Below, piece by piece: positions 51,009 to 63,900 of a stretch of 64,000 nt of DNA. Under the pieces are notes generated by a model, which was not told where the DNA came from, ran no database searches, and worked only from the letters and a program-made list of their open reading frames with translations. Source of the DNA: an uncultured Verrucomicrobiota bacterium. GTDB lineage: Bacteria > Verrucomicrobiota > Kiritimatiellia > SS1-B-03-39 > UBA6053. Positions within the stretch are counted from its first letter, which is position 1; every line of letters starts with the position of its first letter. The position numbers and the translations under genes were made by a program. The DNA lies in contig CAKZLZ010000111.1 of assembly GCA_937127435.1 (NCBI GenBank), positions 1-64,000 on the forward strand, in the 5' to 3' direction.

Positions 51009-51776
51009 TTAGTTGGCTACGCCGGTTTTTTGGGCATATCCCTGAATGCCTTTGAGTATATCGGAGATAAATACGCCAACGGTGAGGATACTGCCGACTT
51101 GTTCCGCTTTGTTGAAGTGAATTTCTTCGCCGACTTTGATTTCGCGGGTGGAGTCTCCCACTTTCCGGGAAAGACTCAGGCTTTGGCCGGAGCCGTCGGT
51201 GGAGGGGGTTTGGACAATCTGAACCGACCGGATTTTCAGGGTGCGTTTGCCGTCGATGGCTTCTTCTTCAGTCAAAATGCCGTTTTTGGTCATCAGCGCT
51301 TTGCAAATATCCATCAGGATCAGGATGTGTTCGGAAACTTCGCAATCAATCCCGTAGGTGTCTTTCAGGTGTGCAAACTTTTCCACCAGAGGTTTTTGCA
51401 GAAATTCTGCCCGGCTTTGATTCGCAATTTTTTGCAGCTCCGCCTGATCGGTGCTGCCGGAGGCTTTGAAATCACAGAGCGCGCAAACGGTTCTGGCATC
51501 TTCAAGCAGGGGCATTACCAAGGCCAGACTATCGGATAAGGTATTGCGGAGCACCCACTGTTGGGTCGCGCGTTTGGCATTTTCAAAATCCAGGCGGTCG
51601 GTTTGGCGGGGCATCACCTGTAATTGGTTGGAAAACTCATCGTAATCCGCTTCCGTGGTTTTGCGTGAACCCGAAAGGAAGTAACTCAGCATATCATGGT
51701 TTTTCTGCAACGCTCCCAAATACTTGTTGGCGATTTCTTCAAGGCTGATTCGGGTTGTGGCGGCGCTGTCTGTCAT
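51009..51776 (-). CDS. Hypothetical protein, no family recognised
   Basis: 255 residues from the Met before 'TDSAATTRISLEEIA' (the track start at 51854 adds 26 residues read from the intergenic region; 'aaaggta' precedes the chosen ATG). No signal peptide. Mostly helical to about residue 150, then a beta-rich part ('KRTLKIRSVQIVQT', 'VGDSTREIKVGEEIHF') and a C-terminal hydrophobic helix ('VGSILTVGVFISDILKGI'). Divergent from the giant LEPR-XLL gene, sharing its 144-bp control region. Confidence 0.65.
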   Translation of the reverse strand: MTDSAATTRISLEEIANKYLGALQKNHDMLSYFLSGSRKTTEADYDEFSNQLQVMPRQTDRLDFENAKRATQQWVLRNTLSDSLALVMPLLEDARTVCALCDFKASGSTDQAELQKIANQSRAEFLQKPLVEKFAHLKDTYGIDCEVSEHILILMDICKALMTKNGILTEEEAIDGKRTLKIRSVQIVQTPSTDGSGQSLSLSRKVGDSTREIKVGEEIHFNKAEQVGSILTVGVFISDILKGIQGYAQKTGVAN

Positions 51777-51920
51777 AAAAATATACCTTTTGTCTAAATT
51801 CGAATTTGTTTTATCTAAAGTTCTCTCTGTCCACAAACAAGAATTTAAATCCATTAGATGAAACTATCTTCTTTACATGCTGTCATAGGTGTCTTTTATT
51901 GCTTAGTAAGGGTTTCAAGC
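51777..51920. promoter_or_regulatory. Divergent control region of the giant gene
   Basis: 144 AT-rich bases. A TTTACA at 51872-51877 is a candidate -35 for the plus strand with only a weak -10 ('tttatt') 17 bp on. Shine-Dalgarno 'aaggg' lies 8 bp before ATG 51921. Confidence 0.45.
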
Positions 51921-54900
51921 ATGACTACAAAAAACAACCGATATCTTCCTGAGTGGAGGCGCCATCTTAGACGGGCGCCAAAAGTGAAGAAACAGTCTTC
52001 CTTTGAAATTGAAACCATGGAGCCAAGACTGCTCCTGAATGCGGCCTTGTACGATACCACGCCCACCACGCCGGATGCGGATGTACAGACACGTATCTCC
52101 ACGCAATTGTTGGAACTGTTCGACCAGTTGAGTGAACTTGGATTTGATATCAATGCCAATGATGCTTTAAATGAGCAACTCAAAGAAATTATCGCCCCTT
52201 TGCTCGGGCAGTCATTGGATGATTTACAGGAAGTGGAGATTGGGGACTTTTTTGAATTTGCGCGTAATACTGCACTTAAAACCTATTTAGAAGGAACCAA
52301 TCCGGATTCTGCAGGACTGGCGCTGGAAATTGACACCGCGATTGAGAGTATTGCCGGACTGTCCGCGAATGTCAGGGATGACTCTACCGCCAACCAGTTG
52401 GATATCTTCATCGAGATTGATACCTCGGGCAGTTCTCAGGAGGCTTTAAAGCTGGGGGATGCGGGTCAGGAATTTAACCTCGATCTGGACGAGGATGCCC
52501 TGGTCACGCTGGAGAGAAAGGAATCTTTCAGTTTCCGGATTCAGGCCGATTTATCCGACACCAGCGCAGCGGGATTGGGGGACAGCAAATTTCAGGTGGA
52601 GCTGGGCGAACTGGATGTATTGAGTGCGGAAGTACTGCACACGTCTACCAACAACCCCGTGGATGGCTGGGGCATTGAGGTGGGGTTGTTGGGAGCGGGG
52701 GAAGACGGGGTGACTTCCGGAGCCTATGTTTCCGCCAGTGACATCAGAATGAACATCACAGGGAAACTCGATTTGTCCGCCGGAGCGGGTGGCGACGGCA
52801 TTTTCTCACTGGATGAGATGAAAAGTTTTGGCGGTACATTTGATACCGCCTTTTCTTTTGATCTGCCCACCACGGCTTCCACGCCCACGGTGATTGGCCA
52901 GAATACGGCCAACATGAATTTGTCGGTGGATGTCTATAACGATGTGGCTTCCGATCAGCACATCGCCAGTCTGGACGGGGTCACGGGGATTCTCGGATTT
53001 CGGGACGACAATTTATTTGATGACCGTGCGCCCCTGGTGACCGCCGTCGATACCATGACCGCTTTTTCGCGCTTAACCACCAGTGATTTACTCGAAATGG
53101 TGAACAGTACGGTTTCGCTGATTGAAGCGATGGGAGTCTCCGGCGATTTGCAGGATTTGGTGCCGCTGCTGAATTTGTCTACCGGAGATGCCTACGCCTT
53201 TGGTGAAGCGTTCCGTACGGTGATGATGGGCCAGCTTCAAAATGAAGAGATGGTGCTGACCGCGGTGAATGCGCCCTCCACCCGTAAAGACGATGGGGGA
53301 ACCCTGGTTTCCGATCCCTTGGATTTCACCGGCGCAGCCGGATTCAATATCATGGTGGGTACCGGATCGCCGGTGGTCATTTCGCTGGCCACGGATATTG
53401 CCCGCCTCACGCTGGAAGATCTTCGCGATGATTTGAATACCGCATTGGATGCCGCTTTACCGGTAGGGCACGGGGTGGCCGCCCGCCTTTCCGCCGGAGA
53501 ATCTCCCCGGCTGGAATTGTTTGCGGATAGCGGTACTTCCTTTCTCGTGGCCGGGTTTGCCCCGGATGTAGACGGACTTTTGGATCTCGGTTTTAATACC
53601 CATGCCGAAGTCGTGCTCAGCGGGGACGGTCCATTGGGACAGCCTACCGGCACCAGCGAAGATGCCGAACGCTTTCAGTTGGACCGTTTGTTGTTTGAGT
53701 CCGCGGGGCCTTTGGATATGGCGGATTTCACCCAATCCCGACAGTTCAATGTAAGAGTAAACGGTGCAAGCGCAGTAACTGTGACTTTGGCAGGACGTTC
53801 TTATGCGGATATTTATTCCTTAACCACCTCGATTCGGAATCAGCTTATTTCCGAAGGGCTCTACAACAGCCTGGATGAAACCGGTGTGAATGTTCGGGTG
53901 ATGGGCGATGTTGGCAGTGAGGTGCTTCAATTTTACGGTGAGTCGGATGTCTACAAGTTACGGCTCACGGGTTCTGATCTCTCCAAATTCGGGTTGAGTA
54001 CCGGAACCCAAACCTCCCCCTACATGGATTTCGAGTTGAATGGGGATGGCGAAACCTACCGGGTATATTTGCCCGGAAACATGACCAACGGGGTCTTGGA
54101 TGTGGTTCCCAACTTTTCGATATCGGATTTGGTGCGGGATATCCGATTTGCTTTGAGTGAAACGACTTATCGGCAACTCGGAGGCGGAGGAGAGGAACAG
54201 GCGGGGCTGCTGGACGAATCGGCAGGAACCGGCATCGATGTGCGGGGAACCACCAACGCCGCCGGCGATCTGGATGGCGGTTTGCAGTTTTTTGCCCGCA
54301 ATCCGGGACTTGGCAGTGGCGAAGTGGCCTCGTTCGAAATTACCGGACAAACGGCATCTTTGTCGCATTTTAATTTTGATGCCGGGTTTAGAGATTCCAC
54401 TCCCTTTACCAGCGGTGAAATTTTCACCCAGGCGGCCTTCAATTCCGTTCAGGAGTTTGCGGCGATTCTGGCCAATGCGCCGACCACCCCTTTGGTGGGC
54501 ATTACCACCCCGGCCCCCAGCTTCAATACGGGCAACCTGACATTTACTTTTCCGATTGAGTTCAGCTACACGCCGGCGGATTTGACCGATGTGGAGTTGA
54601 ATCTGTCAGACAGCTACGACAAAATCAGCAATTTGCAGTCCGACAGTACGGTCACGGTTTCCCGAAGCAGCACCTCCAGTTTTGAATTCGAAGTGGCGTT
54701 AAAACCGGATACCAGCACTTCCGAAGCCTTGACGGTTGAACTCCCGGTGACGCTGATGGATTGGGACGGGGTGTTGTCGACCGATGCGGTGCTTCGCTTT
54801 ATTTTCGACGACGGGGTCGAACACGATATCCGCATCAATGAAGTGGATACATTAGCGAATGCGTCTACCCAGGATTTTGCGGACCTGGTGGCACTTGCCA

Positions 54901-57900
54901 TTGCGTCCGACGCAAATTTAGCCGGGAAAATTCTCGTGAGCGTCGAAAAAGATGCGGTGAACGATATCGAATCCATCTTTTTCACCACCGATCCGGCGAT
55001 GGTGGATACGCGGATGCTGCAATTGGTGATTCCCCCGGAAATCAGCTCGCCCGTGACCAGTACCAATGCGGCGGTGGATGTGCTCAATTTTGCTACCGGT
55101 GCGACCGCGTTTACTTCGGTGGCCGATACCCTGCATGCCACGGGAGCGCCGACTGGATTTAATACCTCGAATTACGCTTTGGTCAGCTTTGAGTTGCCGG
55201 ATGGAAGTATCGACACCATTTTGTTGGATCCGGAAGAAACCGCTGACAATACCCAGCTGGATTACCCCGGTGGCGATGGCGGGGTCGATCCTATCGGGAG
55301 TTACCCCGAAGCATTGGTGCGCGACCTCAATTTTGCCATCCAGCAGTCGTTGGAATTGACCACCTTGTATGATGCGAAAGTGGAAGCTTTTGTGGACAGC
55401 GACGGTTTTCTCGCATTCAGACTGAATGCGGATTTATTTCCGGATGATGGCTCTTTGGCCAATGAAGATTGGACGGTTACGGTTCAGGCCGATTATACGG
55501 AGGCGCAATACAATGGCTTGAATCTTGATTTAGGTTCGAAAGAACAAACCATTGCGGGCGCAACCCAGGATATTCGTCTCACTGCGGTTTCCGGTGCCTT
55601 TGGCGAAACCAATCCTTACAAACTGGATAATGGGGCGTCCTTTGATATTTCCATTAACGGGAGTGATTATGTCCGTTTGACCGTGCCGTCGAACACAGGT
55701 ACGCCTTCACAAGCAGATTTAATCGCCGCGTTTAATACCGCTTTAGCGGGAACGGCTGTCACTATTGGCGCATCCAACTTTGTGTTGTCTGATTTTCTGA
55801 AAGCCGCCACCTACGGGGACGGGAGCCGGATCAGTATTATTTCTTTAGATAATACCGCATCGGCGAATCCCGAAGTGAAAAGTTTCCGTTTGCTGCCTGC
55901 GGATGTGGCCGGGAACGAAGCGGTTTCGGTATTGGGCTTTTCGGCGGATGAGCAACTGACCGGTGCCCGCGGAGGCGAGAGTTTTATTGATGTATTGCAA
56001 TTGACCGGAACCGCAACCGTGGACGGCGTGACTGATGTTATTACTGCAACCGGCGGTTTCGGTTTTGCTGAATGGCAAGCATCCGGAGGAAATCTGGACC
56101 TGGTGGCGAGTTCCCGCACCAGTTTGGTAGAGGGTCTGAATACCCGCTTCCGCTTGAACGATTTGCTGGATACCGTTTCAGCGGGAACAATTTCCGATAT
56201 CAGTTCGACCCATGTCGATCCTTCGACCTATGCCACCCTGACCTTGGACACGCTCAGCTTTACCGATGACAGTCAGGGCGTGGCGATGTCCGGTTTGGTA
56301 TTCGGCAGCACCCCGACGATCACGATTTCCCATGCGTTAACCGGGGATTCTTTAAACAGCAGCATCAATGATTTTGCCGCTTTGCCCGATCCGGACGTCG
56401 CTTACTCAGAAACCAACGGCATGGAAAATCTCTACAAAATGGGATTTGAAGATGTGCTGGAGGGGCTTCAACGCACCGCTGATTTTGTGACCGATCAGAT
56501 GCGGATTGATCCGGATGGGGCCGGCGCGGGAAAAAATGCGTATTCCACCAAATTATTATTTGTGCGGGAGGGCATGCAGGAAATTTTTGATTTGGGTGCG
56601 GCCCTGGATGAAACCATTTCTGAACTGAACGATGCGCGTCCACGTACCTTGCAAGAGGTTCGCCGAAGTATTTCAGACCTGTTGCAGCTCAATTTCTCAG
56701 AAGTCGACGTCAGCCTTGAAACCTCTTTCCTTGCCGGGGCGCTCGACAGTGCTTCCGTGGTGATTCAGTTTCCCTTCATGCAGGCACTATCGGTTTCCCT
56801 GCCTTTATTTATTGATTTGGTGCAGTTGCGTGACCGATCCAGTGATCCGGCAATTGTCGATTTTGATTTGGCGGGTCTCAGTGCCCTGGCCAGCAGCCGC
56901 GCGAACCCCTTGGAGGTTTCCGTCAACTTGTTGGCGGAGTTGAATCTGGATATCGCGGTGCAGGCGGTAAAAGACGGGGTGGCGATTCAGCCCCGAACCC
57001 TTTTGCGGGATACCACCGAGATCCTGACGCACTTTAATATGGTGGGAGAAAACCTGAATGGCGATCTGCCGGTGGGCAACGCCCGCTTCCGGTTGACGAA
57101 TGGTCAGGTGGCGATCAATGCCCATGGGGAAGTGGCAAGTGATGATGCCAACGGCACGCCGGGTGTTTACAATAACGATGCACTGGTTGAGGGATATGTT
57201 GCCCCGGTACCGGTTACGGTTGAAGCGGCCACGACGGAGGAATTATCCGCCAGTTTCAGTGCCGGAACCCTTACCGCATCCGCGAATGGGTTGTTAAGTG
57301 TGGATGGGCATAGCGGATGGAGTGTGGGGGACCGGGTACTCATCAATCACCAGTCCGACAGCGCTGAAAACGGGGTGTACCGCATTACCCGGATCGGAAG
57401 TGCAAGCGAAGCCTGGGAGATGGAGCGGGCCACGGAAGGGGACAGTTCTGCGGAATTAAATACCACGGTATTTGAAGCGCAGCAGGGCGAAGACTATGCG
57501 GGCCGCCAGTTTGTGGTGACCGAACCCGTGGGCACCCTCAACACGGATCCTATTCGTTTTGCACGGTTGATTGATCCTGCAGTGTTTGAAATCAATCTCA
57601 ACGGGGATCAGGTTCTGGCCTATACTGTGATAGCGGCGACCACCAGTCAGTTGGATGCGGAATATGTGGAGACGGGTGATCCCACCAAGCCGAAAGCCTA
57701 TCGCGCTGAGCTGGTGGCGAACACAAACGGCTCCCTGAATTCTATTTCCACTACCCTGGCCAGTGGGCGGCAAGTGGTGGGAATTGACGGGGTGGGTTAC
57801 CTCGACATCAATGATTATGTATTGATCAAAGATCAGGTTTCAGATTCGAGTCTGGGCAATCCGGATATTCGCTATCAGAACGGCATTTACCGGGTGGCGG

Positions 57901-60900
57901 AACTGGGAGATGCGGATACGAAATGGCGCCTGGTGCGGGTGGACTGGGTGGATGAAATCAGTGAGTTTGACGAGTTGCGGGTAAAAGTCACTTCCGGCCG
58001 TGACAACATCGGGGATACCCTGATTCAGCAAACCACCACCTTAGGGGTTGAAGTTTCAGCGGGTGAGAATTTTGATTTTACCAGTGCATTGGAACGGGTG
58101 TATTCGAACTTCAACAGCTCCACTTTAGGATTTGATGCCTGGGCGGATATCAATCCCAATGGTCAGGCCCAGGCCTTGCTGCCCATGATCATTGTGGTGA
58201 CGGACAGCGATGGCAATGAAGTACTGGTGACCAAAGACACCTCTGAGTTAACCGAAGCACAGAAGCAGGACTCTGCCCTGGTGGCGGCGGCTCCTGATTT
58301 TGTTCCGGTAAACATCCGGGTGCTCAACGAACCGGTGAGTGGACGCACCGGTCTGGACCGTTTGTTTGATATTACGGTGCCGGCCAATGATCCGGGGATT
58401 GCCGCGCCGGTGGTGTTCTTCACCAATCCGGATGTTTCCGCCCGCAAACTGGAATTCCCGGCCCTGGGTCCGAATATTCCGCCGGTCGATGTGCTGAATA
58501 TTTTGCGCGATCCTTTCCTGATGGGAGAGGCGCTTGACCTCTCTTTATTCAATTTACAATTTGCGATCGACCAGGCACTCGGCAACCAGATTGCGCTGTT
58601 GGGTGGTTCCCTTCCGGACTATGTTCCCTTCATTGAAGAGTGGCGCAGTACCCTGACCAACCGGGTGCGGGATGAATTACGGGTCAATAAACTCAAGCCG
58701 ATCAATGCCATTTTAAATTCGCTGTACAGTGTGCTGGGTCCGAGTGGGGCGGGGTATTTGGCAGACAATAACGGGGACATGCTGATTACCCGGGATGATA
58801 TTCAGGTGCTGACTTTGGATGCGGCGGAGACGGCGACGGTTTGGGATCCGAATGATGCGGCCAATTATGACCGGAACGGCGCCAACGAAGAATTTGAACT
58901 CACGCCGACTTCCGCGGTAAGTCTGACCTTTGATTTTGATCTGCGGAAAACGATGTCAGACGACAGCAATGAGATCAATATTGACCGGATCGATCTCGGG
59001 GTGCCCGAACTCGGAATCACCTTTTCCAATGAAACCGCGGTTGTGAATTCCAGCGGAGACAAGGTGGACAAAACCGGCGGTATCAATTTGCGCACGGCTT
59101 TTCATTTGAATATGGGCTTCGGAGTCGATCTCCAGGACGGCTTCTTCCTTTACAACCCGGAAAACACTTCGCCGACGGATGACAATCCGTTGATGACCCT
59201 GGACATTGAAGCGGTATTGGATGGAGACCTGGCCACGCCGGGGATTCAAATTTTTGAACAGGCCAACCGCTCTTCCAGCTGGAATGAGTTAAATGTGCAG
59301 ATGGCAGACGGCATGGATGTTCCCGGTGCCGGCGATCTGGCCAGTGGATTCTACGGGACCTTTGACTTCACTTTCAATTCCGGCAGTGGCGGTTTGGACA
59401 ACCAACGCATTACCCTGGCTGATATGAACGCGCTGGCCACCCTCGGGGTGGATCAATTCGATGCGCCGGCAGAAGCGGATCCGCGTCTCTACGCACGCGG
59501 CATCATGGATTTCACTTTGAATGCCGATACCGATATCCACCTTCTGGTGGAAGGCGGCAAAGCCGGCGGAACATTTGGAAATTCCGGCATTCCGGATATC
59601 CAGTTTGAGTTTTATTATCAGGAACGTTTTGGCGACGGATACGCGTTGTTGAATTATGCGCCCATGGCGGCCCTCCAGGCCAGCGTGAATGGCGATCCGG
59701 ATATGCCGGAATTCCGTTATAACCGTCATTTAATCGATATCGTGGACATGGCCTACACCGGGCTGACCATTGATGTGGAAGGTTTCCTTGAAGGAAGTAT
59801 TTTTGAAGCCTTATTAAAATTTGAAGAAGGTTATTCCCATTTACGCCCGATTGTAGATTTTCTGTTGACCCCGGTGCCCGGCACAGAATGGATGAATGAA
59901 CCTTTCATTTTGGGAGATTTGTTTGGGAGCAGCTTTGTGACCTTCGCAAGCACAGTCAATCGTTTGTCAGATATGGTGCGGGTATTGGGGGAAGGCATTC
60001 AAGGTCCCGACCGTAAACCAAACTGGGCGAAACCCCGGATGAATTTAACGGTAGCTTCAAATTTAGGGCGGAAAACGTCTATAGTTAAGAAAATTAGAGG
60101 GAAGCTGGGGAGCGATGAGAAATACCAGAAATACTTGGACGATAATGAATTTTCGAGAGATATAAGATCTTTGGAGTCCAGTGACAGATCTGACACGATT
60201 CAATGGACAGATAACCCGCTCTACAGGGATTCGACCGTTACGGAAGAACAATCGAAAGCCCAACTTAAAGAGTCCTTTAAGGAAAAATTATTTACCCCCA
60301 ATAAATTTGCGGACCGGTTTGAGAAGTTCCGGGACAAAGGCTTTGCCATCAATCAGAAAGATGGAAAGTTGAAAAAGTTTGTTAAGAAACAAAGCAATGA
60401 AAGCTTGGCCAAGACCGATGCACGTCCGGGTTCCAAATCCCCGATTATCGGACTGACGGGTGGTGGTTTCCGCTTGGATTATGTGAAACCGGAAACCATT
60501 TTCCAGATTTTGAATGGGGAAACCGCAAATTTAACTTTCCTTGAATTGCCCCGGCTCGAGTTGGGCATTGCTTACCGTAAAAGCTTTCCGTTACCCGCTT
60601 TCCCGCCCTTGATCGCTACGGTCGGTGGACAGTTTAGTATCAACATCCATTTAAAATTCGGCTGGGATACCCAGGGGTTTTATTGGAGTACGCTTGATAC
60701 CTTTGGACAGGCGAGTCCGGCCTTTGGTCTTCAGGGCCGCTTCACGGTCGGGGTGGCATTAAGTGCCGGATTAATCGAGGCGGGGATTGAAGCCTTTTTC
60801 GAAATCGATGTCGATTTTAACTGGAACGATGTGACGGTGGACATTGCCAGTGCCAGCCGTACGACTTTCTTTACGCCGGTGGATGAAGATGCATTTCCGC

Positions 60901-63900
60901 GCCCCCCGAGTTTCGGGGATCCGGGATCTGTGGACTACGGCAAACTCCGGCAGTCTCAGATGGATTACCTCCAGTCACAGCCCGGCGCCATGGGGAATCT
61001 GTTTGACGTGACCATTACCGGTCGGGTCGGGGTTACTTTTTATGTGGATCTGACCATTCCGGTTCCCTTTGTCGGCCCGATCACCAAACGGATTTTGGCG
61101 AAAACCTTTTCCATGGAAATTTTCCAGACCACGGTCTTCGCGCTGAAGCCCTCCATCCAGTTGGGCTCGGTTTCCGGCGGAACCCTGCAGCTGCATATCG
61201 GGACCCACGCGGACCTCCGTTTGTTCGGGGATACCCGTGACCGCAATGAAGTTTTCACCATTACCAGCCGGGGGGCGGGAAGCGGCAACTCGGAGAATGT
61301 GACCGTCACCGCGGTGTTGAACAATGTGACCTTCACCCAGGATTTTTACAACATCACCCGGGTGGTCGGAACCGCAGGCGGCGGTCAGTCCCTGATCGAT
61401 GCAAGGGCGCTCACGCGGGCCACGGTGTTTTTCACCGGCGGGAGCGGCAATACGATTTTATACTCCGGCAACGGCACTGCCAACGGACTCCAAAACGAAC
61501 TGCGGGGCGGAAATGGCACCGCAACCTTAATTGGATCCACCACCCAGAGTTCCATCCTGCGGGCGGGAACTTCAAACACCGTGATTATCGGCGGGAGCGC
61601 CGGGGATGATATTTATTCCGGTGGACGCTCCGACCGGCTGGTCGGGGGCGGGGGTGGAGACACCTACTACTTTGGGGATGACTTTGGCCGTGACCGCATT
61701 GAAGTGACCGGCACCGGGAATACCGTGGACTTCTCTGCGGCAGTGAATGATATTACTTTTGATTTGGGCCGTTTGGTTCAGAGTGCAAAATCCGGTTTGA
61801 ATACGGTGTTCTTTGCGCCGGATGAATCGGGTCAGAATACCATCGACACCTGGATTGGCGGCGGCGGGAATGACCGCTTTAACACCTTCTTCTTTGCACC
61901 CGACCGTACCTTGAATATCAATGGCGGTCAGGGAAGTAATTTTTACGCCATGACCATCGGCAATCCCGCCACCCGTTATTTTGCGGATACCAACCCGGGT
62001 GCACTCTTGCTGGCTGACAAAATGTCGCCGCAGAATATTGGCCGCATTTCTTTGGTAGACCCGACGGGGAATGGCCACACGCTGATCAAGCAGACCTTCC
62101 CGGAGCGCATCAGTTACGATCGAACCTATGTCGACAACGGACGGGAACAGGCCACCATGTCCGGTATGGGACGGGTGGATCTGGATGCCGGAAACGCCAC
62201 CGTGGTGTGGGGGCAGGAAGGCGTGGAATGGATTGATTTAGGGGTTGGGGCCGAAATTACCGCGGGCACGATTGAGATGATCAGCAGCGTGGAAGCGGAA
62301 GGGCTGACCCTCAATCTGAAACGTTCTTTCAGCATTACCCAGCGGATTAATTTGCGGAACGACAGTGATATTGTGATCAATATTCAGAATCCCGATCCGC
62401 TGGGGGATTCCAGTTTGTTTATGGGGCCGGCTCCCGGCCATACTGCCCTTTGGACACCCGGCATCTACAGTTCTTCCGGCAGTGTGACTGATCTCGGGGG
62501 TGCCCAGGCGGATTCGACCATTGGAGATGGCGAAGGGAAAATTTCCATCAATACTCCCACGGGGTCGGTCTTTAATTCTGATCCTTCACGTACAGGAGTG
62601 ATTCAGGCCTTGAATGGTGAAGTGTTGATTCAGACCCGCAATTCCATTGGGCTGAGTGGCGATCCGATTAAAATCAATGCCAAGTATCTTGCCGGTCGTA
62701 CCAGCACCCCTATTGCAACCCTGTCACAAGGGATTTTCCTTACCTCTGACAGCAATCTGCATATTGCTGAAATTGACGGGGTGGACGGACTGATTACCCA
62801 GAGCGGTCGCATTGAAATCGATATGGATCCGGGCTTATTGCTCCAATACTCAAATATTTCGGCCGGGGATGGTCGGGATATCATACTTGCTTCAGACCGT
62901 ATTGAGATCTCTAACGGCAAACTGACGACGATTCAGGTTTTAGAGTCCTTTACCAATACCCGAACTGAATCCTCTACCTATTGGGTGTCGGTCCCCGTAA
63001 CCGTTCCCTACAGTTATGTTTCCTGGACAGACACTTATTATTATCACACTTTCTGGATAGCTGTAGAGGTTACCGAAACCTATGAGGTGGAATACACCGA
63101 TTACCGATATGTGGACCAGCAGATTTTGGTGGGCGCCGGCGGGCAAATTCAGACCGAAGGAAACGTCTACATACGGAATGCCAGCGATTTGATGGATATT
63201 GAAATCGGCAAGGCCACAACCTCTCCCGGTGTGCTCAGTGTCACCCGCGGATTGTTGGATACCATTGCGGCCACTGCCGCCGCCATTGTGGTGGGCCGCA
63301 ACAGCACCGAAACGATCAAGTCCGGAAAAGCGACGGTATACAATTATGCATTTGACCAAGGGTTGGTTGTGCATGGCAGCGAAGTGGATGTCCCGGGAAC
63401 GGGTGTAGGTGGAAATTTAAGTTCACTAGCCAAATTGGAATTCCACACCTACGATACGGCCGGAGGGGGAGACGGTTCCATTGTCTTCGACGCGAATGCG
63501 GATCTGGAATCTCTGAGTATTTCAGCCCGTGCTTTCCGTGACATCATCGTGAACGGATACCTGCAAGTGACCACGGACAGCGGCCTGCTTGATTTTGCTG
63601 CCGGGGTGGGTGCGTCCACCACCGGTGGTGCGAATAACAGCGGAAACCTCACGGTGAATGCCGGAGCGGTGGTCGAGGCCAATGTCAACAATGCCACTGT
63701 AAATCTGGCTGCGGGAAATTTGGCCGGAGATATACAGATCCATGCGGATATTACTTCCCGGGGAAGTATGGCGGTCAATGCCCTGGGTGGCGGGATTACG
63801 GTGGATGCCACGAAACGTTTGATGGCGGACCGTTTGGCGACGGCCTCAAAAAATACGTCCACGCTCTACACTGATGTGCGTCAACTGGACGCTGCAACCG

